In this document: in pieces, positions 34,701 through 40,703 of the stretch | Layout: every line of letters begins with the position of its first letter | Position numbering within the stretch: position 1 is the first letter of the stretch | Assembly: GCA_031270825.1 (NCBI GenBank) | Contig: JAISXH010000048.1 | Span: 1-40,703, forward strand | Reading direction: 5' to 3' | From: Bifidobacteriaceae bacterium | GTDB lineage: Bacteria; Actinomycetota; Actinomycetes; Actinomycetales; WQXJ01 | Length of the DNA: 40,703 bases | Translations under genes and position numbers: made by a program | Notes under the pieces: model-generated | What the model saw: the letters and a program-made list of their open reading frames with translations, nothing else | Databases searched by the model: none | What the model was told of the DNA's origin: nothing

Positions 34701-35149
34701 ACGTAGTCCTCCCACTGGTCCGTGTAGCGCAAGACGGAGGCGCGGCAGGCGGCGTTGAATTCGGCCACGCCCATGCGGTCGATCTCCGACTTGTTCTTGA
34801 TGCCGAGTTCGCGCTCCGCCTCGATCTCGGCCGGCAGGCCGTGGCAGTCCCAGCCGAAGCGGCGCTCCACCCGGCGCCCGCGCATGGTCTGATAGCGCGG
34901 CACCACATCTTTGACGTAGCCGGTGAGCAGATGGCCGTAATGCGGCAGCCCGTTGGCGAAGGGTGGCCCGTCGTAGAAGATGAACTCATTGGCGCTGGCC
35001 TGGCCGTCGCAGTCCGCCGCCCGCTGGTCGACTGATGCCTGGAAGGTGCGGTCTTCGCCCCAGTAGGCCAGGATTTCGTGTTCGAGGGTCGGGAAGGAGG
35101 CTTTCGCCGGGACGTCGGTCAGGTCGGGGCGGTGCAGTGGATAAGCCAT
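31748..35149 (-). CDS. ileS: Isoleucyl-tRNA synthetase, type 2
   Basis: Charges tRNA-Ile. 1133 residues. The class I signatures are HYGH at 70-73 ([18 protein letters not shown]) and KMSKS at 651-655 ([10 protein letters not shown]). The CP1 editing domain has [17 protein letters not shown]. The HYGH form and lack of a C-terminal Cys-rich zinc segment fit the eukaryote-like IleRS2 group, which mycobacteria also have and which is known to tolerate mupirocin. Two low-complexity insertions are seen: [18 protein letters not shown] within the editing region and an Ala/Val/Asp-rich stretch of about 50 residues before [16 protein letters not shown]. The gene follows a T-box leader. The likely ribosome site AAGGA is 12 bases before the ATG, rather far. 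Confidence 0.97.
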   Translation of the reverse strand: MAYPLHRPDLTDVPAKASFPTLEHEILAYWGEDRTFQASVDQRAADCDGQASANEFIFYDGPPFANGLPHYGHLLTGYVKDVVPRYQTMRGRRVERRFGWDCHGLPAEIEAERELGIKNKSEIDRMGVAEFNAACRASVLRYTDQWEDYVSRQARWVDFANDYKTLDLPYMESVMWAFKSLWDKGLIYEGHRVLWYCCRCGTPLSASETRMDEVYRQRQDTAVTVGFELYADDADDAADADRPGSSAPPGDPTVAARRAVHSRLAGAVALAWTTTPWTLPSNLALAVNPDVDYVLVAPEAMAGERMLLAEARLAAYARELGESPDVIGRFKGADLVGLRYRPLFDFFADQAAAGAFQVLAADYVTTEDGTGLVHIAPAYGEEDKAVTDSAGIELVNPVDSAGRFTAPVTPWQGVQVFEANKPIVQALKESGQLLRQETYDHPYPHCWRCDTPLIQYAVSSWFVAVTKFRDRMVELNQEIEWSPEHVRDGQFGKWLEGARDWSISRNRYWGSPIPVWVSDDPAYPRVDVYGSLDELERDFGVRPDDLHRPAIDQLTRPNPSDPTGRSTMRRVGEVLDCWFESGAMPFAQVHYPFDNREWFESHYPGDFIVEYIGQTRGWFYTLHVLATALFDKPAFRTCLTHGIVLGDDGLKMSKSKGNFPDVRMVFERDGADAMRWFLMSGAILRGGNLVVTDDAIRDAVRQVLLPMWNTWSFFGLYANSANGGAGLEGRRVTAADYRELGELDRYILARTRSLVADVTAQLDRCLIPEACESIREFLDALNNWYVRESRDRFWAEDQAAFNVLWTVLETLTRVTAPLLPMVSEEIWRGLTGGRSVHLEDWPVLAGGPAEGAGVAGRLAGGAASCPAVPVDDAPVADDATADAALVADDALVAVMERVREVCSAALSMRKAHGVKVRQPLASLVVADSAAARLEPFAELIKAEVNVKDVELVEYSAEEAARHGVYTRLDVNARAAGPRLGRGVQAVIKAVKAGAWERGSQGEVVVTTPDGEVALVEGEYTARTVVEDREGDRLAATVLSGNGFALLDLNVSDTLLAEGYARDMIRLVQDERKASGLHVADRISLSLSVPGPWVGAVKSHSAMIQRETLALSLTVDVSPTDVAAAHVAKVSAAS

Positions 35150-35483
35150 GGTGTGGAGTGGTCCTTTTCGCGTTCCGTCTTCGTCTTGTCGTCTTCACCA
35201 CGAGGACGATGCCGTCCAGCCAGCTCGGTTCCTCACCTTCCGGCTCGCTCTTGGCACCGCGGTACCACCTCGCTTGCCGGCGGTCTTCAGGTCCTGCGGC
35301 CGCCGGCCGCTTCATCACTCAGGGCATTGGCCGCGCCCCGAGGCGCCCGGTTCTACTGAGATCCGCCGCCCGCCGCTCCAACCAAGATGGGCCCAGGCCC
35401 GATCTTGCTTGGACGTGGCCGTGACGCCGAGGTCCGTTCTTCCGGGGAACTCGCCGGTGATGACCGGGTCAGTGCTCGCCAAA
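35150..35483 (-). ncRNA. Ile T-box riboswitch leader of ileS
   Basis: On the minus strand the T-box sequence AGGTGGTACCGCGG lies at 35270-35257; its TGGT bulge would pair with the ACCA end of uncharged tRNA. About 190 bases earlier a very small stem CCGG-TCATCA-CCGG (35467-35454) presents ATC, an isoleucine codon, in its loop. This is the ultrashort Stem I described for actinobacterial ileS T-boxes, in which the specifier lies in the terminal loop and control is translational. After the T-box come a hairpin GGACG-GCAT-CGTCC and the ribosome site region, without a U-tract terminator, which also suggests control of translation. Confidence 0.88.
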
Positions 35484-35489
35484 CGTGCA

Positions 35490-35495
35490 ATTTTA
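35490..35495 (-). promoter_or_regulatory. -10 element of the ileS transcript
   Basis: TAAAAT on the minus strand, preceded by TG, in an otherwise GC-rich stretch and about 25 bases before the specifier stem. Transcription would begin near 35483. No obvious -35. Confidence 0.5.
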
Positions 35496-35720
35496 CACGC
35501 GCCGGCGTGCTCCGCCCCCGCGCCCGGCCCGCAGCCACCGACAGCGGGTTCGGATGCCTTGAGTTCCGGACTGCGGCTTGCTGGCGCGGCCCTGGACACC
35601 CAGGGGACCACGGCGCCCCGACCTAGCAAACCGGTGAACAAACGGTTTCCTAGGCCGAAGCAGCGCTTGCCTTCCGCGTTTCCGCAGGTCAGCGTTCCGC
35701 TGCCCTGCGTCAACACGGTC

Positions 35721-35745
35721 GGAGCGTGGTTGTTCACCACGCTCC
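35721..35745 (-). terminator. Hairpin at the end of the small membrane-protein gene
   Basis: GGAGCGTGGT and its perfect complement ACCACGCTCC around a five-base loop, starting at the last base of the TAG stop. No U-tract. From here to the ileS promoter (35496-35720) I see no gene or further element. Confidence 0.6.
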
Positions 35746-36062
35746 TAGGACAACGTCAAGGGAGCCGGAGCCCCATCCTTCGGCCTATCGCGTCGACTCT
35801 TGATCACGGGCCGCAGCAGTGACGCCAGCAGTGCGGTCAACGCCCCCGCGGTGAACCAAAGAACCAACGCGCTCCAGTTGTTTCTCCCATCGCCCGTTCC
35901 GGTTGCCATACCAAGCCCCGCCATGCCGACGACGATCCCCACGAACACGGCAACGCTCAGCAGCATCTTCTTTGCCCATGACCGCAACCATTCGGCCAGC
36001 ATGAACCCGCCGACCGAGAGCACGCAGGCGGTCAAGTGGATGCCCGCCTCTCTCAACTGCAA
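35745..36062 (-). CDS. Small three-helix membrane protein
   Basis: 105 residues from TTG 36062, which overlaps the end of the preceding gene by 10 bases; AGGGGG lies three bases before it. A start a few codons later is possible. Three hydrophobic helices (about 8-26, 32-55, 67-88) and a basic cytoplasmic tail KSRRDRPKDG. I do not recognise a family. The overlap with the gene for an exported protein indicates co-translation, so the two may act together, for example as an exported effector and its immunity or export partner. That is speculative. Confidence 0.65.
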   Translation of the reverse strand: MQLREAGIHLTACVLSVGGFMLAEWLRSWAKKMLLSVAVFVGIVVGMAGLGMATGTGDGRNNWSALVLWFTAGALTALLASLLRPVIKSRRDRPKDGAPAPLTLS

Positions 36063-37000
36063 TAACCCCCTGCCTCATTCCCCGAATACGGCTGCGGCAC
36101 CGGAATCGAGCCCATGTACTGGACGAGCTTCAGGCACTTCCCGGCCGCGAGGTAGATTGCCGCGGCTGCAGCATAACCTCCGAGGACACCAGATATGACC
36201 CTACCGGGTAACCCAAAGTACTTGCTCAACCAGGAACCGGCGCCGGTGCCCGCGACAAACACGCGGGTTTCTGCCTTGTTGAAATACACGGTGGTATTCC
36301 ACCAAGTCGTGGTCACTTTGGGATCGGCGACCACCGGAAACTCTGTCGTCGGGAGCACCTCGATGACCTGTACCAATTCGTTTCCCTCCGCCCGGAACTC
36401 GGTGGCCACTCGCTCCCCATTGGCATCAACCGCCCAGGGCACCGCGACCGCGCCGACAATCGCTGCCCCTCCTGCGCGACTCTCTTCGATCAGTTCTGCC
36501 GATCCGTCGGGCTGAATCACCGGCCGCACGGTTTCGCCGAACTCGTACGAGAACTCGGTTGGCGCATCGGCGCTGTTTGACACGGTCTGGATGCGGACAC
36601 CATCGTCAACGACTTGAACCGCCAGGGACACATCCTCATCCGAGCCGTACACAATGGTGCCGTCATCGGTCAAGACCGATGGTTCCGCCGCCCGGAGTTC
36701 CGGCAAACTGACTGTCAGGTCGGAAGCTGTCGCATCTGATGCTTCCAGCTGAAGGGGCTCAGCAGCGTCTTCAGGCACTGTGACCGTGCCTCCATCAACG
36801 ACCGCTACCGCGGAGTCGCCGACAATGACCGGTACTTCGACTATCTCCAGAGGTGCGACCCCCTCGATCTGGGCCGCGACCGCTTGCGGACTGAGATCCG
36901 CCGCGGAGTCTTCGGCGTGGCACGGCACCGTGCCGACAAGCACGATCACCGATGCCAATGCGGTGGCTAGCAGTGTTGTAATCTTCCGGGCTCTTGACAT
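36053..37000 (-). CDS. Exported protein with propeptide-like region and FNKAET C-terminal domain
   Basis: 315 residues from ATG 37000 (MSRARKITTLL); in-frame ATGs at 37009 and 37012 are alternatives, with AAGGA just before them. The signal peptide ends near VPCHAEDSA. Residues about 30-230 are an acidic beta-rich region that closes with VPWAVDANGERVATEF and FPVVADP. The last 90 residues start WWNTTVYFNKAETRVF, contain a Gly/Ala-rich hydrophobic stretch (GRVISGVLGGYAAAAAIYLA) and end with two Cys (GKCLKL and GGYCS) that could form a disulfide. I associate this composite with unannotated exported proteins of streptomycetes and relatives, but know no function. A precursor with a matured C-terminal peptide is one reading. 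Codons look less GC-biased than in the core genes. Confidence 0.7.
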   Translation of the reverse strand: MSRARKITTLLATALASVIVLVGTVPCHAEDSAADLSPQAVAAQIEGVAPLEIVEVPVIVGDSAVAVVDGGTVTVPEDAAEPLQLEASDATASDLTVSLPELRAAEPSVLTDDGTIVYGSDEDVSLAVQVVDDGVRIQTVSNSADAPTEFSYEFGETVRPVIQPDGSAELIEESRAGGAAIVGAVAVPWAVDANGERVATEFRAEGNELVQVIEVLPTTEFPVVADPKVTTTWWNTTVYFNKAETRVFVAGTGAGSWLSKYFGLPGRVISGVLGGYAAAAAIYLAAGKCLKLVQYMGSIPVPQPYSGNEAGGYCS

Positions 37001-37132
37001 GACGGGCATCATCCTTCGTGTGAAAGCAAAGCGCCGAAGCCCTAAGAACCGGAATCCCCGACGCCTGGCAGGTCCGGGCGGACCCACTAATGCCAACTCT
37101 ACACGCTCGGAATAGCGGGGACGCCCAATTGA

Positions 37133-37252
37133 TTTCCACTCGGATTCAGGGAAACGCTATGGTGCCCGGTCAGACACATGGGTCGGCGCCGGTAGCGCGA
37201 AGCAACCGTGCGCGGACTGGGAAGCGCCGGAGGAACAGCTCCGGCCCCGCCG
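37133..37252 (+). pseudogene. Eroded 3' fragment of a second copy of the gene at 38740-39351
   Basis: About 115 bases match 39245-39360 at roughly 93 percent by eye. In the matching frame it reads HSDSGKRYGARSDTWVGAG and then the equivalent of KQPCADWEAPEE. The stop TAG of the intact gene has become CAG here. Upstream nothing of the gene's body or signal sequence is left. This is a relic of a duplicated or recombined locus. Confidence 0.85.
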
Positions 37253-37516
37253 CGGCGTGCCGCCGCTCGCGGTGCTCGGGGCCCTCCGCCCCAGAACCAT
37301 GACACATCAGCGTCGCCACGCGGGCAAAAAACCCTGAGGCACGGACCCCCTCCACGCGGGCCATAACTAACTGTGACGTCTGTCGCGTGGTCGACCGGCA
37401 GCAATTTGCCTAGTAGCGTTTGAAGCGAGTCGGATCGGAATTTCCGAACGTCTTAGCCCGGCGCCGCAGACGTCTCGCATAACGGTGCCGCCCCTCAACG
37501 AAAGGATCACGACCCG
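37253..37516. other. Upstream region of the exported-protein gene
   Basis: No gene is evident. It must contain the promoter of the gene at 37517. A small palindrome TCGGAATTTCCGA lies at 37435-37447, about 70 bases before the start, and could be an operator. AAAGGA is placed ten bases before the ATG. Confidence 0.45.
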
Positions 37517-38743
37517 ATGACTAGAACCAAGAAGCTCTTGTCGCTACTGACAGTCGCCGCGCTCGCCGGATCGGCCGGCATTGTCGGCGCTGTCAGCGGA
37601 CACCCGGCCGGCGCCGCTCCGGTCTTCGAAGATACTCCGTTGTCTGACAGCGGAATCCCGACCTATTACACCGCAAACGTCGCCAAGTCCGTGGACACGG
37701 GCACCGTGAAGTTGGCGAATGGCACTGCGGCAGTCGGAACGCCGGTCTACCTCTTGCTGGAAGCCGCCGGCTCGTTTGCGGTCGGCCAGACCAAGGAGTC
37801 GAAGCCATTCGCGGTTGTTCACACCGACTCGCAAGGTCGCTACAAAGTTCCCTCCGCTGCACTCCCCGCGTCTATCGCAGGGAAACCGACCATGCTTTAC
37901 GCGGTGGCGATAGCCGGGAGTTCGGGTGAGGTGGCGAAGTTCGAAGTCAACTCCAACCCGGCGGCCACCGGGCTTTCCACTTCAGTTCCTGGACCGGAGG
38001 CTAGCGGATCGGGGCAAGACATCGCGGCCTCGGCGTCCCAGGCGATCCCGGATCTAAGCGAACCGGGACTGATTGTGCTCCCCGCCGCTGCCAAGAACGG
38101 GGCGGCCCCGTCTGCCTGCGTCCCCCGCAGTACCGACAAGCTGTTGTCAGAGCATCCAGCCAATGTTGTTCTCACATTCGTGGCCAGCGACACCCCCTAC
38201 GCCAGCGCCACTGTGACCTACACGTCTGGCTCCAGTTCGCAACTCGGCTGGGCCACGTCGGCCACAGGAAAGAACGGATCGTGGAAGTCCAGCGGAACCC
38301 GAATCAAGTCGTCAACCGCCACTCAAGGTTTCCCAACCAAGACCGGGAAGCTTAAGTACGTTCCTCGGACCCGGTTCATGTACGGCAAACACCGGATCTC
38401 GATTACCTGCCTTATGCAGACGCGCCATGAATACCGCGTCGAGAGCTATGCCGGCGGCGATTACAGCTACAACGCGTCCTCAATGCCGACCACCAAGAGG
38501 GCGAACTGCGTGCAAGAATGGAAGGGTAGCTGGTTTGAAAAGACCAGCACCACCGCCACCAAGTGGACGAACGGCGTCTCTGCCTCTGCGGTAATCGGCA
38601 TCGACTTGAGTATACAGACTGGTTTCTCCAGCACCACGAAGATCAAGTACAAGTTCGCTGGCCCTGCGGCGTTGTGCGGAGCAAATGCCCCACCGGGGGG
38701 ATCGCCAGGCTTTATGTTCGCCAGGCCCGCCAGCGTCCTTTGA
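37517..38743 (+). CDS. Secreted protein of an uncharacterised actinobacterial family
   Basis: 408 residues. Basic start MTRTKKLLSLLTVAALAG and a signal peptide ending at GAAPVFED. Residues about 45-135 form a transthyretin-like/Ig-like segment (GTVKLANGTAAVGTPVYLLL, HTDSQGRYKVP). After a Ser/Pro linker, residues about 200-395 form a Cys-containing domain: ACVPRSTDK, SITCLMQTRHEYRV, CVQEWKGSWFEKT, then KWTNGVSASAVIGIDLS, TGFSSTTKIKYKF and LCGANAPPG. The last motifs recur in exported proteins of many actinobacteria, whose function I do not know. Its stop overlaps the next start (TTGA), so the two proteins are made together. The codon use is less GC-biased than in the core genes. Confidence 0.75.
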   Translation: MTRTKKLLSLLTVAALAGSAGIVGAVSGHPAGAAPVFEDTPLSDSGIPTYYTANVAKSVDTGTVKLANGTAAVGTPVYLLLEAAGSFAVGQTKESKPFAVVHTDSQGRYKVPSAALPASIAGKPTMLYAVAIAGSSGEVAKFEVNSNPAATGLSTSVPGPEASGSGQDIAASASQAIPDLSEPGLIVLPAAAKNGAAPSACVPRSTDKLLSEHPANVVLTFVASDTPYASATVTYTSGSSSQLGWATSATGKNGSWKSSGTRIKSSTATQGFPTKTGKLKYVPRTRFMYGKHRISITCLMQTRHEYRVESYAGGDYSYNASSMPTTKRANCVQEWKGSWFEKTSTTATKWTNGVSASAVIGIDLSIQTGFSSTTKIKYKFAGPAALCGANAPPGGSPGFMFARPASVL

Positions 38744-39351
38744 AAGGCACCGCGCTTCGGCACGCTGCGGTCGGCGCCGGCATTCTGATCTTGGCGGCGA
38801 CCGGGGCGACAGCGCTGCTGGTCTGGCACCGCGACCCCGTGGCGGAGAATGGCCCCCTAAGCATTGGTGACGAATCTGCTTTCGCTTCCTGCGTGTTGGA
38901 GCCGACCGACCAGAGGCATGTCGCCTGGGCCCCACTGATGGTGTACAACGAAACCGACACCCCCGTCACCCTGGACTCGGTGGAATTGACCGACCCTGTG
39001 GACATCACGCTGGTCGACGGACACCTGATCCCGTGGATCAACAACGGAATCGCCAACGGCCAGTGGTTGCCGCCGTCAGCTGACGACGAGAGCGTCCGGC
39101 CGGCTGATCTCGACAATTGGGCTGCCCGCAAAGTGATCGGGTCGCCCGAGGCGGTCGTCCAGAAGAAAGGCGACGGGTGGCAACTTGCGCTGGAAATCGA
39201 CCTACCCAAAGAGAACCTCGGCTATTCCCACGGGTTCGCCATCTATTACCACTCGGATTCGGGGAAACGATATGTGGCCCGGTCAGACACATGGGTCGGC
39301 GTCGGTAGCGAGAAGCAACCGTGCGCGGACTGGGAAGCACCGGAGGAATAG
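38740..39351 (+). CDS. Membrane-anchored extracellular protein, partner of the preceding gene
   Basis: 203 residues from TTG 38740 in a four-base overlap with the previous stop; a longer version from GTG near 38677 is possible. The N-terminus has a basic patch (KGTALRH) and one helix (AAVGAGILILAATGATALLV) that looks like an uncleaved anchor. The rest is outside the cell: SFASCVLEPTDQRHVAWAPL, YNETDTPVTLDSVELTDP, an Ig-like or DUF-type beta pattern, and a C-terminal ARSDTWVGVGSEKQPCADW with a Cys that may pair with the early one. I recognise no named domain. A second copy of its 3' end survives at 37133-37252. Confidence 0.65.
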   Translation: MKGTALRHAAVGAGILILAATGATALLVWHRDPVAENGPLSIGDESAFASCVLEPTDQRHVAWAPLMVYNETDTPVTLDSVELTDPVDITLVDGHLIPWINNGIANGQWLPPSADDESVRPADLDNWAARKVIGSPEAVVQKKGDGWQLALEIDLPKENLGYSHGFAIYYHSDSGKRYVARSDTWVGVGSEKQPCADWEAPEE

Positions 39352-39353
39352 CT

Positions 39354-39373
39354 CCGGCCCACAAGTCGGCCGG
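39354..39373. terminator. Weak hairpin between convergent genes
   Basis: CCGGCC and GGCCGG around an eight-base loop, just after the TAG stop of the anchored-protein gene. A second overlapping palindrome TCGGCCGGGCCGA runs from 39366 to 39378. No U-tract. Confidence 0.35.
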
Positions 39374-39445
39374 GCCGAAATCGCAGGGCGTCGAACCCGG
39401 CTTCGGAGGGCCCAGTACGCAACCTCTTGGGCCGCGCCCTGTGCG

Positions 39446-40703
39446 TCACGCCCGGCGGCGTTTTCTCGCCCAGGTGAACGCCAACGCGCCAACACCGGCC
39501 AACCCCAATGCCAATGCCGTCAACACACCCACACCAGAAGCCCCAGTCACCGGCAACCCGTCGCCGTCCGTCGCAGAAGGACCACCGGTCCCGCCCGAAG
39601 ACGAACCACCAGTCCCGCCCGAAGACGAACCACCAGGCGGCACCTGGAACACAGCCTCAAACGCCCCCGACCAGGCCCCGGTCATCACGACCCGATGCGG
39701 GCCACTCTCCACGTCATCGGGAACAACCCACCTAAACTCCACCCGGCCGTCAACACCAGCCACAGCGTCCCCCACCGGCAACGGACTCGACCACATCACC
39801 GCCGAAACCGTTTCACCCGGCTGGAAATTGACGCCCGTCGCAGACTGCTCCGAACCGCGCGCCACCGACAGGCCCCCCAACTCCACCCTCGGCAATCCGA
39901 TCCGCCAAACAACCTCCACCTCGTTGCCGGCCGCGTCTCGCTCCACGACCGTCACCAGCGCTCCCTCCGGAGCCGACGGCGCCAACACGCAAACCCACGC
40001 GCCGTCCGCTGCCGCCTGAGCGCGGCACAACTCGGCCCCACCCGAGTCCCGCACCACCACAACATCCCCGGGCTCGCCCACACCACTCAACTCAGAGCCA
40101 TCCGAAGGCGCGATCTCCTCCACTTCCGGCGGCACCATGTCAACGCGGATCAGCACAACCGGAGAAACCAAACCCAGATCATCCTCAATCCACACCGACA
40201 ACTCCGCCCCGTCAACCAAACCCGCCGGTAACGCGCAATCAAACCCGCCAACCGGCTCCACAAGACAACGCGCCAGCTCACCCGACGAACCCGCCACCAC
40301 AGCCTCCAACAACCCAGCCGCTGCCGCCGGCACATCCGCCACCCCGACTGAACCAACCACGCGCCGACCATTCGACGGATCGACATCCGGCCGCACCGGA
40401 GCCGCCCGCGTGCCGGGCGGGACCGGGTCGGCGAACTCGACCTCCGCGACCACGCCCAACTGCAACGTGCCGACTTCGGCTCTCACCTGATAAAGGCCCG
40501 CCGGAGCTTGGAACGAATCCCACACGGCCATCCCGTTGACGGCGGGTCGGGTCGCCCCGACGGTCCACGCCGGATCGCCGTCCAACCGGTAAGAGAACAC
40601 CACCGACGCGGGCGACGTCCACGGATCGCCGAACTGGTCGTTCAACGTCGCCCGGAACTGATGCGGATCGACGCCGACCGTCTGGACGATCCCGGCGGTC
40701 AAC
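39446..40703 (-). CDS. LPxTG-anchored Ig-like surface protein (5' end outside window)
   Basis: The frame is open to the right edge, so only the C-terminal 418 or so residues are seen; a TTG at 40702 is probably not the start. Visible repeats are Ig-like: VDMVPPEVEEIAPSDGSEL then DGAWVCVLAPSAPEGALVTV and ERDAAGNEV, the pattern of bacterial Ig domains in adhesins. A Gly/Ser linker with a repeated GGSSSGGT (DNA repeat of 24 bases near 39582-39636) leads to the sorting signal LPVTG, a hydrophobic helix and the tail RKRRRA. A sortase would attach it to the cell wall. An FxPGETVSAVMWSSP segment resembles the Ig-like part of the surface protein at 1248-2681. No sortase gene is in the window. Confidence 0.88.
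   Translation of the reverse strand, partial: LTAGIVQTVGVDPHQFRATLNDQFGDPWTSPASVVFSYRLDGDPAWTVGATRPAVNGMAVWDSFQAPAGLYQVRAEVGTLQLGVVAEVEFADPVPPGTRAAPVRPDVDPSNGRRVVGSVGVADVPAAAAGLLEAVVAGSSGELARCLVEPVGGFDCALPAGLVDGAELSVWIEDDLGLVSPVVLIRVDMVPPEVEEIAPSDGSELSGVGEPGDVVVVRDSGGAELCRAQAAADGAWVCVLAPSAPEGALVTVVERDAAGNEVEVVWRIGLPRVELGGLSVARGSEQSATGVNFQPGETVSAVMWSSPLPVGDAVAGVDGRVEFRWVVPDDVESGPHRVVMTGAWSGAFEAVFQVPPGGSSSGGTGGSSSGGTGGPSATDGDGLPVTGASGVGVLTALALGLAGVGALAFTWARKRRRA

Noticed and set aside
35315..35740. A 141-codon minus-strand frame upstream of ileS
   Set aside because: It runs through the T-box leader and its promoter, and has no family similarity.
37133..37252. A functional small gene
   Set aside because: The fragment has no start with a ribosome site and its stop is mutated; the match to the intact gene covers only its end.
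1..40703. tRNA or rRNA genes, CRISPR arrays, insertion sequences, prophage genes
   Set aside because: I looked for GGTTCGAATC-type T-arms, regularly spaced 25-40 base repeats with unique spacers, and transposase or integrase motifs and found none. The tandem repeats present have no spacers.

Overview
This window is a high-GC, gene-dense stretch from an actinobacterium (Actinomycetota). The case for this is the many GTG and TTG starts, tight GTGA/ATGA stop-start overlaps, an IdeR/DtxR-type iron box, an HtaA/HmuTUV haem-uptake locus, a type-2 isoleucyl-tRNA synthetase behind a T-box with a very short Stem I, an LPxTG surface protein, and several exported protein families I associate only with actinobacteria. 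The sequence does not allow me to name a genus.

Layout. (1) 1-5.7 kb, minus strand: an iron-regulated haem-acquisition operon hmuT-hmuU-hmuV, then a membrane-anchored surface protein and an HtaA-domain protein whose 3' end is outside the window. (2) 5.96-9.6 kb, minus: cydA-cydB for cytochrome bd oxidase. CydB carries a roughly 310-residue extracytoplasmic insertion, and a DevR/DosR-like box lies upstream of cydA. (3) 10.3-14.1 kb: RNase E/G, a VanZ-like protein and a macrodomain protein. (4) 14.4-26.5 kb: a polyamine uptake and catabolism region. A plus-strand set (class III aminotransferase, FAD amine/amino-acid oxidoreductase, class I glutamine amidotransferase) faces a seven-gene minus-strand operon (aldehyde dehydrogenase, potA, potB, potC, two tandem potD genes, YtcJ-like amidohydrolase). 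(5) 26.8-31.7 kb: an OmpR/EnvZ-type two-component system divergent from a fused HMA/SafE-like/cupredoxin copper-handling protein, followed by a six-helix membrane protein of unknown function. (6) 31.7-35.5 kb: ileS with its T-box leader. (7) 35.7-40.7 kb: an accessory region, by eye somewhat lower in GC. It holds two pairs of exported and membrane proteins, an eroded duplicate of one of these genes, and the C-terminal part of an LPxTG-anchored Ig-like protein.

How the parts may work together. Haem uptake sits directly downstream of cytochrome bd, an enzyme that needs three haems, so the two blocks make functional sense side by side. In the polyamine region PotABCD would import putrescine or spermidine. 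The aminotransferase or the FAD oxidoreductase would make an aminoaldehyde, the dehydrogenase would oxidise it towards GABA, and the amidotransferase could hydrolyse a gamma-glutamyl intermediate.

The least explained items are the inserted domain of CydB, the exported/membrane protein pairs at 35.7-39.4 kb with their eroded duplicate, and several short tandem repeats next to stop codons.
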